DNA from: Akkermansia muciniphila
Lineage (GTDB): Bacteria > Verrucomicrobiota > Verrucomicrobiia > Verrucomicrobiales > Akkermansiaceae
Direction: 5' to 3'
Assembly (NCBI GenBank): GCA_945879075.1
Contig: CAMCUY010000013.1
Span: 1 to 36,182 of the forward strand
Length of the DNA stretch: 36,182 nt
Shown one piece after another: positions 26,701-34,930 of this stretch (positions within the stretch are counted from its first letter, which is position 1; each line of letters starts with the position of its first letter). The translations under genes were made by a program, and so were the position numbers. The notes under the pieces are model-generated. The model searched no databases and was not told where the DNA came from. It saw only the letters and a program-made list of their open reading frames with translations.

Positions 26701-28040
26701 CTGGCTCGTTCCATCGCCGGCTGCGGGCGCTGCTCATTTCAGCGGCGGCGCTGGTGGTTTGGATGGTGGTGCCGGGCACGGGATGGGACCGCGCGGCGTT
26801 CGCGACGGTCGCCAGCAGTTTCGTCAATCCGCCGCTGTTCGTGTCGGGACAGGGGACTCGTGCCGACTCATGGAAACTGCGGGCGTTTTCTTCCGAATCA
26901 AAGTTAGACCGCCGCAACGCTCCGGTGATCGTCGCGCTGGAAGATGATCCGGAGGGATTTTTCCAATCCTCGCCGCCCGCGCCCGTCGATCTCGCGGTGA
27001 TCTTCACGAACTTCCACCGGCTCGGCGTGCAAAAGGCGGCCTCGGCGGCGGTGCTCGCCTGGGAGACACCGGACCCGATCGGGCTGGCGGCTCTGGAAAA
27101 ATCGCTGGCGCGCTTCGATTCGCTAGTGCTGGCGGCACCGCTTTCCCGCGGCGCGGCGGCCTCTTCGATGCCGCCGGCTTTCCGCCGCGCTTCGATTTCC
27201 CTAGCTGCCATTCAAGGCGATCCCTCGTCGCTACCGGTCGTGAACCGCATCCCGATTCCCAGCGTGATTCTCGGCGGAGAAAGCGCGCTGGCGGGGTTTT
27301 CCGTGCTCGAAGCCGAGGCGGCCGGTGAGTTTCCCCCGCTCCTGGCGCGCTGGGAGGACCGCGTGGTTTTCGGCTTTCCCCTGCTCACCGTGCTCCAGCG
27401 GCTCAATCTTCCGATAGACGGTGTGGAAGTCCGGCTCGGCGGATATCTCATGCTCAGCCCCACCGGGCCGATTGTCCCCATCGACGACTACGGTCGGCTC
27501 GCCGTGCCGCTGAGACCGCTCCGCGGCGACGCCGAAATTTCCGCCGAGGCGCTGATCGATGGCGGCGACGACCTGTTCCCGAAACAAGCGCCCGCCCCGG
27601 TGATTCTGCGCGACGACCGCAGCGCCGCGGAACCCTCGACGCGGACCTTCTCGCGGAATCTATCCGCCGTTATCGCCGCCATCGCGTCCGACGCCGGACT
27701 GGCCGAGGTCCGCGAATATCCGCGTCTGGCACCGGTCTGGGAAATCGAGTTTCTGGCGGTGTTCGTCGTCGTTCTAACGATGCTTTGCCGGGCGTCGGAT
27801 TTCAAACGGCTTCTCGGTTTCCTGCTGCTCGCCGGCGTCTGTCTCTCCGTGCAATGGATCGCGCTGGGCATGGCGTCCGTCTGGCTGCCCGGTCTGGCAG
27901 TGCTCGCGGCGATTTTGGCGGCGCTCGTCGCTCCGTGGTTGGTCCGTGCTCCAAAGCCGGATCGGGAAATCAAAATTCAGCCGGCGCGCTTTCCGGAAGT
28001 TGCCAAACTCAAAGCACCTGCCAAAAAGGCCGCGCCTTAA
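26697..28040 (+). CDS. Membrane protein with CHASE2-like extracellular domain
   Basis: I read the start as GTG at 26697, overlapping the previous TGA by four bases. It gives VTGSFHRRLRALLISAAALV, a basic start plus one membrane helix. A CHASE2-like sensory domain seems to follow (VDLAVIFTNFHRLGVQKAAS, LARFDSLVLAAPLSRG, VVFGFPLLTVLQRLNLPIDG, LSPTGPIVPIDDYGRLAVPL). Two or three membrane helices come next (about residues 345-420), then a Lys/Ala-rich tail. No kinase or cyclase output domain is attached. The expected product has 447 residues. The last codons run into a frameshift: without one extra T near 28037 the lysine-rich tail would continue 18 residues to a stop at 28093. Function is unknown. 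Confidence 0.6.
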   Translation: MTGSFHRRLRALLISAAALVVWMVVPGTGWDRAAFATVASSFVNPPLFVSGQGTRADSWKLRAFSSESKLDRRNAPVIVALEDDPEGFFQSSPPAPVDLAVIFTNFHRLGVQKAASAAVLAWETPDPIGLAALEKSLARFDSLVLAAPLSRGAAASSMPPAFRRASISLAAIQGDPSSLPVVNRIPIPSVILGGESALAGFSVLEAEAAGEFPPLLARWEDRVVFGFPLLTVLQRLNLPIDGVEVRLGGYLMLSPTGPIVPIDDYGRLAVPLRPLRGDAEISAEALIDGGDDLFPKQAPAPVILRDDRSAAEPSTRTFSRNLSAVIAAIASDAGLAEVREYPRLAPVWEIEFLAVFVVVLTMLCRASDFKRLLGFLLLAGVCLSVQWIALGMASVWLPGLAVLAAILAALVAPWLVRAPKPDREIKIQPARFPEVAKLKAPAKKAAP

Positions 28041-28106
28041 AAAGGCTCCGGCCAAGAAGATCGCTCGCACCAAGAGATCATCCTCGGAATCCTAACCCCA
28101 CCGCTC

Positions 28107-28976
28107 ATGGACCCCATCGAAAAAGCCAACACCCTCATCGAAGCCCTGCCCTATCTGCAAGCGTTCCGCGGCAAGACCTTCCTCATTAAAATGGGCGGCT
28201 CCGCGATGGAGGACCCGGAGCTGGTCGCCAAGGTCATGCGCGACATCGTTTTCCTCGAAGTCGCCGGCATCAATCCGATCGTCGTCCACGGCGGCGGCAA
28301 GGCGATCTCCGCGGCGATGGAAGCGGCCGGGCTTGAGGCGAAATTCGTCGGCGGATTCCGCGTCACAACCGATGAAGCGATCGACATCGTCGCCCGCGTC
28401 CTGTCGGAGGAAATCAATCCCGGCCTCGTCCGGATGATCCGCGATTTCGGCGGCAAGGCGGTCGGCATTCCGGGCAATGATGTTTTCCTCGGCGAAAAAA
28501 TCAAAGGCACCGACGCCGATGGAATCCGTGTCGATCTCGGCCGCGTCGGTGAAGTCGTCGGCTGCCAGCTCGCGCACATGGACGCCGCGCACCAGGCGGG
28601 AATCGTGCCGGTGATTTCGCCGCTCGCCGCCGAGCTCGCCACCGGCAGGCCGCTCAATATCAACGCCGATCTCGCCGCCGCAGCGCTGGCGAAGCAGCTG
28701 CGCGTCGCGAAACTGGTTTATCTATCCGACGTCCCCGGCCTGCTGTCCGATGCCAGGGATCCGTCCTCGCTGGTCAAATCCGTCACCCGCAAGGAGGCCG
28801 ATGCGATGATCGCCGACGGCACGATTTCCGGCGGCATGATCCCTAAAATCCGCAGCGCTGTGGACGCCCTCAACGCCGGCGTCCGCAAGGTCCACTTCGT
28901 CGATGGCCGCCTACCCCATGCGCTGCTGTTGGAAATTTTCACCGACGGCGGCATCGGCACCGAAGTGGTGCGCTGA
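28107..28976 (+). CDS. argB: Acetylglutamate kinase
   Basis: The 289-residue enzyme phosphorylates N-acetylglutamate in arginine synthesis. The amino-acid-kinase fold is clear: FLIKMGGSAMEDPELVAKVM, PIVVHGGGKAISAAMEAAGL, KFVGGFRVTTDEAIDIVARV, LNINADLAAAALAKQL, LSDVPGLLSDARDPSSLV and GTISGGMIPKIRSAVDALN. Length suits the arginine-regulated hexameric class with the longer N-terminal helix (MDPIEKANTLIEALPYLQAF). No other arginine gene is in the window. The stop is two bases from the stop of the convergent menA. Confidence 0.97.
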   Translation: MDPIEKANTLIEALPYLQAFRGKTFLIKMGGSAMEDPELVAKVMRDIVFLEVAGINPIVVHGGGKAISAAMEAAGLEAKFVGGFRVTTDEAIDIVARVLSEEINPGLVRMIRDFGGKAVGIPGNDVFLGEKIKGTDADGIRVDLGRVGEVVGCQLAHMDAAHQAGIVPVISPLAAELATGRPLNINADLAAAALAKQLRVAKLVYLSDVPGLLSDARDPSSLVKSVTRKEADAMIADGTISGGMIPKIRSAVDALNAGVRKVHFVDGRLPHALLLEIFTDGGIGTEVVR

Positions 28977-28978
28977 TA

Positions 28979-29866
28979 TCAACCGATCCGCGCCGCGATG
29001 TGGAACGCGGCGGCGAAGAAAACCAGTTGCACGCCACCGAACGCGAGCAGGCGGTTGAACGCGGGGCCCGGCGGAAATGTGAGCACGCCCCAGATGATGC
29101 GCAGGCCGATGAGAAATACCGGGGCTCCCGCGATCGCCAGCGCCGGGTGGCCAAAGGCGATCCAGCCGAGGCCGGCGAACACCGCGATTTTCACTTCCAG
29201 CCAGATCACCGCCACCGCGACTTTCGGGCCGAAGCGCACGGCCAGCGTGCGCTTGCCGGTGCTCGCGTCCTCCTCTCGGTCGCGCAGGTTGTTGATGGAA
29301 ATGAGGACCGAGGAAAGCATGCCGATCTGCAGTCCTAGCAGCAGCGCCTCGCGCGGCCAGCCGCCCGTCTGGATGAACACCGTGCCCGCCACCGCGACCA
29401 GCCCGAAGAAGCCGATCACGAACAGTTCGCCCATCCCGCGGTAGGCCAGCGGAAACGGCCCGCCGGTGTATCCGTAGGCGAGAAAGAGCGAAGGAACCCC
29501 GATGGCGATGATGGGCCAGCCATGAGCCTGATAGAGCACCACGCCGCAAAGCACCGCGATTCCGAGAAACAGCGTGGCGAGCCGCATCACCGTCCGCGGC
29601 TGCATCATCCCGGAGGCCGTGACCCGCGTCGGTCCGAGCCGGCGCTCGGTGTCCGCGCCTTTGCGGGCGTCGATCGCGTCGTTGAAAAAATTCGTTGCAA
29701 TCTGAATCGCCACCGCGCCGCCGAGCGTGCAAAGCGCGAGCAGGAAATCGAAAGAGCCGCAGAGTTTCCAAGCGAGCACGCAGCCCGCCCATACCGGGAC
29801 GATGGCGGCGGGCAGGGTCTTCGGACGCGCCGCGAGGACGCAGGCTTTGAGGGTGGAAGCGGTCAC
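28979..29866 (-). CDS. menA: 1,4-dihydroxy-2-naphthoate prenyltransferase MenA
   Basis: The 295-residue membrane enzyme adds the isoprenoid tail to 1,4-dihydroxy-2-naphthoate in menaquinone synthesis. The UbiA-family motifs are both present: NFFNDAIDARKGADTERRLG and NLRDREEDASTGKRTLAVRF, each with the Asp residues that bind the diphosphate through magnesium. About eight hydrophobic segments are visible. The start is GTG at 29866. menC and menE lie further right (33962-36003), so the classical Men pathway is used, though the genes are split. Upstream is the ackA-pta scar. Confidence 0.95.
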   Translation of the reverse strand: MTASTLKACVLAARPKTLPAAIVPVWAGCVLAWKLCGSFDFLLALCTLGGAVAIQIATNFFNDAIDARKGADTERRLGPTRVTASGMMQPRTVMRLATLFLGIAVLCGVVLYQAHGWPIIAIGVPSLFLAYGYTGGPFPLAYRGMGELFVIGFFGLVAVAGTVFIQTGGWPREALLLGLQIGMLSSVLISINNLRDREEDASTGKRTLAVRFGPKVAVAVIWLEVKIAVFAGLGWIAFGHPALAIAGAPVFLIGLRIIWGVLTFPPGPAFNRLLAFGGVQLVFFAAAFHIAARIG

Positions 29867-29923
29867 GGGCGGAGTGAAGCCCGGACCGCGCGCCGAATCG
29901 ACATCATTTCCCGATTTGCGCTT

Positions 29924-30244
29924 TCAAGATTCACGCGCCTGGATGGCGGTGATGGCGATGTCCTCTACCAGCGAGCCGCGCGACAAGTCGTTGCCCGGGC
30001 GATTGAGCCCTTGGAGCACGGGGCCGATGCTGATGACGTTGACGCTGCGCTGGACTGCTTAGTAGGTGGTGTTGCCAGTGTTGGGTGAAAGATGCAGGCC
30101 CGCGTCCAAGGTGCCGAGGGATTCGGCGAGTCCTTGCACCCGCACTTCCTCGGTCGAGTGGTCGACGAGCGAGAATTTCAGCGAGGAGCTGCCGCTGTTC
30201 ATGACGCGCACCTCGGTCGGTGATTGGAGCGAATGGAACGGCAT
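29924..30244 (-). pseudogene. ackA-pta deletion scar
   Basis: On the minus strand the sequence begins with the N-terminus of acetate kinase (MNSGSSSLKFSLVD with GLAESLGTLDAGL) at 30244-30060. It then breaks off at a TAA and joins directly to the C-terminus of phosphate acetyltransferase: [43 protein letters not shown]. In many bacteria ackA and pta are adjacent. The end of ackA and nearly all of pta (about 2 kb) have been lost. Neither enzyme can be made. The region separates menA from accD. Confidence 0.8.
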
Positions 30245-30330
30245 GACGCTTCAACGATACCCCAGCACCATGGAGATTCGCGATGGGCTTGCAACGCATT
30301 ATCCGCCATTCAGGCGGCAGGACCGCCCAC

Positions 30331-31161
30331 TTACTGCGGCATCATGTAGGCCAGCAGTGTGCCGAGGCGCTCGCGCAGTTTGGAGCGTGGGACGATGGCG
30401 TCGACCAGACCGTGCTCGAGCATGAACTCGGCGGTTTGGAAGCCAGGCGGCAGGTTTTGGTGGGTCGTTTCCTTGACCACTCGCGGCCCGGCGAAGCCGA
30501 TCATGCACTTGGGCTCGGCCAGGTTGATGTCGCCGATGGTCGCGAAGGAGGCAGTGACGCCGCCGGTCGTCGGGTGGGTGAGCAGGGAAATATAGGGCAG
30601 TTTCGCCTCGGACAGCCGGGCGAGCGCGCCACAGGTTTTGGCCATTTGCATCAGCGAGAGCATGCCTTCCTGCATCCGCGCGCCGGACGAGGCGGACACG
30701 ATGATGACGCCGCGTTTTTCGGCGATCGCCGTTTCAATGGCGCGGGTGATTTTCTCGCCGACCACCGAGCCCATCGAACCGGCGAAGAATTTGAAATCCA
30801 TCACCGCGATCATCGCGCGCTGGCCGTTGATGGTAAGGCGGCCGGAAATCACGGCGTCGTCGAGACCGGTCTTTTCGCGGAGAGCCGCGGTTTTCTCGGC
30901 GTAGCCCGCGAAGCCGAGCGGGTTGGCGGAGATCAGGCCGGCCTCCGTTTCCTCGAAGGAATCCGGGTCGGCGAGCATCGTGATGCGCTCGCGGGAATCG
31001 ACCAAAAAGTGGTGGCTGCAATGCTGGCAGACGTGGAGGTTTTGCTTGAGCTCCAGCATGTGGATCATCGCCCCGCAATCCGGGCATTTCACCCAGAGGC
31101 CTTCCGGCATGTCTTCACGTCGATCAAGGGTGCGCAGGCGGGGTTTGCTGAAAATGCCCAT
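30331..31161 (-). CDS. accD: Acetyl-CoA carboxylase carboxyltransferase subunit beta
   Basis: The 276-residue protein has the four-Cys zinc ribbon near its start (KCPDCGAMIH and HVCQHCSHHF) and the crotonase-like carboxyltransferase core: KTGLDDAVISGRLTINGQRA, FFAGSMGSVVGEKITRAIET, VSASSGARMQEGMLSLMQMA, YISLLTHPTTGGVTASFATI and GFAGPRVVKETTHQNLPPGF. It makes malonyl-CoA for fatty acid synthesis together with AccA, which is not in the window. A TTGTCG-17 bp-TAGCTT promoter lies 57 nt upstream of the ATG. Length is normal. Confidence 0.97.
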   Translation of the reverse strand: MGIFSKPRLRTLDRREDMPEGLWVKCPDCGAMIHMLELKQNLHVCQHCSHHFLVDSRERITMLADPDSFEETEAGLISANPLGFAGYAEKTAALREKTGLDDAVISGRLTINGQRAMIAVMDFKFFAGSMGSVVGEKITRAIETAIAEKRGVIIVSASSGARMQEGMLSLMQMAKTCGALARLSEAKLPYISLLTHPTTGGVTASFATIGDINLAEPKCMIGFAGPRVVKETTHQNLPPGFQTAEFMLEHGLVDAIVPRSKLRERLGTLLAYMMPQ

Positions 31162-31218
31162 GGAATTGGAAAGTTGCTAGGTGGCGCGAGTCGCCGCGGC
31201 GGTGGACTCGTGGGTGCG

Positions 31219-31247
31219 AAGCTAGCGGCGGGGATGGCTGGCGACAA
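31219..31247 (-). promoter_or_regulatory. Predicted promoter of accD
   Basis: On the minus strand TTGTCG (31242-31247), a 17 bp spacer and TAGCTT (31219-31224) precede the ATG by 57 nt. The -10 is identical to that of ileS. Confidence 0.45.
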
Positions 31248-31326
31248 TCCCCTTTTGAAAGATCTGCACGCCGCGCGCGGGATCTTTAAGATTGCTATTG
31301 TCCCGGAAAGGCAACAAAACCTGCCC

Positions 31327-31347
31327 CGGAAATAGTAAGCATTTCCG
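31327..31347. repeat. Perfect short hairpin upstream of a possible small ORF
   Basis: CGGAAAT-agtaagc-ATTTCCG is a perfect 7 bp inverted repeat with a 7 nt loop, ending nine bases before the ATG at 31357. It could be an operator or a leader hairpin between the divergent accD and the CDGSH gene. Confidence 0.35.
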
Positions 31348-31356
31348 AAGCAATCG

Positions 31357-31554
31357 ATGAATACCCGCCGTTTTGTCAGTGGTTCGTCCGTCATCCTCGC
31401 GGGGTGGCTCGGAGCAACGTTTTTCAACGAGGTGCCCGCCCAAAGGTATCCCAAGCTGGATAGAAAACCGGTCGCCGCCGCGGTAGACGGCGCAACCGGC
31501 CTGCTCGTCGCGGAGGTAAAACCAGCGGCATCGCCCATTTCAGTTTCCCGCTAA
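31357..31554 (+). CDS. Possible small secreted or membrane protein
   Basis: The 65-residue frame starts MNTRRFVSGSSVILAGWLGA, with two Arg residues before a short hydrophobic stretch, which could be a signal peptide. The rest is short and polar. I recognise no family. It lies 12 nt before the CDGSH gene on the same strand and would be cotranscribed with it. The evidence is only the start, the hydrophobic segment and the position, so it may be a chance frame. Confidence 0.35.
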   Translation: MNTRRFVSGSSVILAGWLGATFFNEVPAQRYPKLDRKPVAAAVDGATGLLVAEVKPAASPISVSR

Positions 31555-31566
31555 CTTTTCAAACCC

Positions 31567-31818
31567 ATGGCTGAACAACCGATTATTTGCGATACCAAGC
31601 CGCTGGCGCTCGAAGTGGAGGCCGGCACCCATTGGTGGTGTTCCTGCGGCCGCTCGAGCCACCCGCCGTTTTGCGACGGCTCGCACAAGGGCACCGGCCT
31701 GCAACCGGTGAAATACGAGGTGGCGGAGAAAAAAACCATCTGGTGGTGCCAGTGCAAGCACACCGCGAACCCGCCGCTCTGCGACGGCTCGCACAAGAAC
31801 CTGCCCAAGCCGGAATAA
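31567..31818 (+). CDS. Tandem CDGSH iron-sulfur protein
   Basis: The 83-residue protein has two CDGSH motifs of the type C-x-C-x8-C-D-G-S-H: Cys25, Cys27, Cys36 and His40; and Cys61, Cys63, Cys72 and His76 (SCGRSSHPPFCDGSHKG; QCKHTANPPLCDGSHKN). Each should bind a 2Fe-2S cluster with three Cys and one His. Two such domains in one short chain resemble the Miner2/CISD3 arrangement rather than dimeric mitoNEET. The role is redox or cluster transfer and would be cytoplasmic. The suf operon in the same window could supply the clusters. A clear terminator follows at 31844. Confidence 0.92.
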   Translation: MAEQPIICDTKPLALEVEAGTHWWCSCGRSSHPPFCDGSHKGTGLQPVKYEVAEKKTIWWCQCKHTANPPLCDGSHKNLPKPE

Positions 31819-31843
31819 CGAAGGACGAAGGAGCCATCCCCGG

Positions 31844-31874
31844 GCCGCCAGCTTTCAGCTGGCGGCGCTTTTTT
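31844..31874 (+). terminator. Rho-independent terminator after the CDGSH gene
   Basis: GCCGCCAGCT-ttc-AGCTGGCGGC is a perfect 10 bp stem with a 3 nt loop. A T6 run (31869-31874) follows after two bases. It lies 25 nt downstream of the CDGSH stop. This is the clearest terminator in the window. Confidence 0.9.
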
Positions 31875-31949
31875 GCTGCGAGCACTTCAACTGACAACGG
31901 AGACCGAGAGCTACGGAAGCTTTCGAAAAGATCCAACGTCGTTTCAGAC

Positions 31950-32400
31950 GGGCAGATGGTGCCTGTGCGGCGGCCCACTGTGGCTGGGCAAATCATCGGT
32001 TTGCGCGTCACAATCGACTCGATGAAATTCGCGCGATACTCCTTCGACTCATACACCTGCACATCGTTCGGGCCGTCTACGTGACGGAGTAGTTCTTTCG
32101 GTGAGGCATCCACCTTTCCGCGGTCCACAAAAACTTCACCCATGGTGCCGACGAAGCGGATCGCGTGGCCGTTATCCGGATTTTTCTTGTCGCGCCAGAC
32201 GGTGATGCCGTCGGCATAACGGTAGTGTAGGGCATCTGCTCCCTCAAAGCCCATAGGGATGAACTCGACCGGTCCGGTTTCATCGCGTCCGAGCGCCCAC
32301 TGGACGATGTCGAAATGGTGTGCACCCGAATCGCCGAACTTGCGGCAGCAAAGGAGGATTTCAAAAAGCGGCGGCGCGTGGGGTGTGAGGTGTTATTCAT
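31950..32400 (-). pseudogene. Broken Gfo/Idh/MocA-type oxidoreductase with Tat signal
   Basis: On the minus strand a start at 32400 reads MNNTSHPTRRRFLKSSFAAA, a twin-arginine signal. The sequence then jumps, by a large internal deletion and a frame change, to the middle of the enzyme: KFGDSGAHHFDIVQWALGRD, VEFIPMGFEGADALHYRYAD, GTMGEVFVDRGKV and VYESKEYRANFIESI. It breaks off after ATVGRRTGTIC. The HHFD-QWALG block is characteristic of exported Gfo/Idh/MocA proteins common in this phylum. The NAD-binding N-terminal domain and the C-terminal end are missing. From 32401 to 32593 I see no supported gene apart from the asnS promoter. Confidence 0.75.
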
Positions 32401-32559
32401 GGCGATGATCTACACTGAAAACCCGATGACCCAGCGGAGGAACGAACTTGCCGCAGTTGAGTGGCTCACTCCAGCGCTTGAGGACCCGGCACAGGAATTT
32501 CATGAGCGGGAGGCCATGACGGAGTCGCGCCCCGTGCTATCAACATTTTCAGCCCCGCT

Positions 32560-32588
32560 TTGACAAGCCACGGGCCGGCGGCTATCCA
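32560..32588 (+). promoter_or_regulatory. Predicted promoter of asnS, apparently leaderless
   Basis: TTGACA (32560-32565), a 17 bp spacer and TATCCA (32583-32588) end only five bases before the ATG at 32594. The expected transcription start is at, or one base from, the start codon. No Shine-Dalgarno can be present if this promoter is used. Confidence 0.55.
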
Positions 32589-32593
32589 AGCGC

Positions 32594-33955
<1,362 letters not shown>

Positions 33956-33961
33956 CAGCAA

Positions 33962-34930
33962 ATGATTCTCATCGAACAAAAGCCGCTGATCTCCCGCTAC
34001 CGCCTCAAGGCGCGCGGATTTCTGAATTCCATCTCCAAGCGCAGCAGCTTCGAAGGCGCGCTGATCCAGATCGACGGCGGCTACGGTTGCATTCACCCGT
34101 GGCCGGAGCTGGGAGACCCCACGCTGGAAAAATGCCTCGCCGACCTGGCCGGCGCTCGCCGCTGGCCCATCGTCCGCCGGGCGATCCGCTGCGCGGAATA
34201 CGACCGCGAGGCACGCGCGTTCGAGAACTCGTTGTTCGAGGAGATGGAAGTGCCCGCCAGCCACGCCACGCTCGCCAAGGCCGACGCCGCGGAAGTGGCG
34301 CGCGCCGTGGAGGCGGGATTCACCACGGTGAAACTCAAGGCCGGGCGCGATCTGTCCGCAGAAATGAAATTCCTCGATGCGATGACACTCGAATTTCCAG
34401 CGCTTCAGTGGAGGCTGGATTTCAACGAATCGCTGAGCTCCGAGCAAGCCGCCGAATTCCTGCTGGGACTCGGCGAGAAAGCCCGCGCCGCCATCGATTT
34501 CGTGGAAGACCCATGCCCGTTTTCCGAAACCTCATGGGCCGTGCTGCACCGCAAAACCCGCGTCAAGCTCGCGGTGGACCGCGAGGCCACGCCGCTGTCC
34601 GCGGCCGCGCAGGTGATAGTGATCAAACCGGCCGTGGACGAGCCATTTCTGCTAGGCGAGGCCGCCATCGCCCACAACCAGCGCGTCGTAATGACCAGCT
34701 ACATGGACCATCCGGTCGGCCAGGCCTTCGCGGCTTGGGAAGCGGCGCGGCTCGAGCTGCAATTCCCCGGCCTGGTCGGCATCTGCGGTTTGCAAACGCA
34801 TCACCTTTTCGAGCCTAACGAATTCGCCGAAGCGATCGGTTCCTGGTCGCCTGAATTCAAGGTGCCCGACGGCATTGGCCTCGGCTTCGACGACCTTCTC
34901 GCCGCCCAGCCATGGACGCGTCTTTACTAA
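33962..34930 (+). CDS. menC: o-Succinylbenzoate synthase MenC
   Basis: The 322-residue enolase-superfamily enzyme dehydrates SHCHC to o-succinylbenzoate in menaquinone synthesis. The superfamily catalytic and metal residues are visible: KLK in FTTVKLKAGRDL, Asp in WRLDFNESLS, Glu in DFVEDPCPFS, Asp in LAVDREAT and Lys in VIKPAVDE. The N-terminal capping domain starts ILIEQKPLISRYRLKARGFL. It follows asnS by 6 nt and overlaps menE by 19 bases, so the genes are cotranscribed. This family can also contain other dehydratases or racemases, but the menE neighbour supports MenC. Confidence 0.9.
   Translation: MILIEQKPLISRYRLKARGFLNSISKRSSFEGALIQIDGGYGCIHPWPELGDPTLEKCLADLAGARRWPIVRRAIRCAEYDREARAFENSLFEEMEVPASHATLAKADAAEVARAVEAGFTTVKLKAGRDLSAEMKFLDAMTLEFPALQWRLDFNESLSSEQAAEFLLGLGEKARAAIDFVEDPCPFSETSWAVLHRKTRVKLAVDREATPLSAAAQVIVIKPAVDEPFLLGEAAIAHNQRVVMTSYMDHPVGQAFAAWEAARLELQFPGLVGICGLQTHHLFEPNEFAEAIGSWSPEFKVPDGIGLGFDDLLAAQPWTRLY

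Noticed and set aside
30283..31335. 350-residue plus-strand frame opposite accD.
   Set aside because: It is antisense to accD, which has all zinc-ribbon and carboxyltransferase motifs; composition is of the shadow type.
32401..32560. Minus-strand frame MKFLCRVLKRWSEPLNCGKF upstream of asnS.
   Set aside because: Only about 36 residues, no recognised family. Probably debris beside the broken oxidoreductase.
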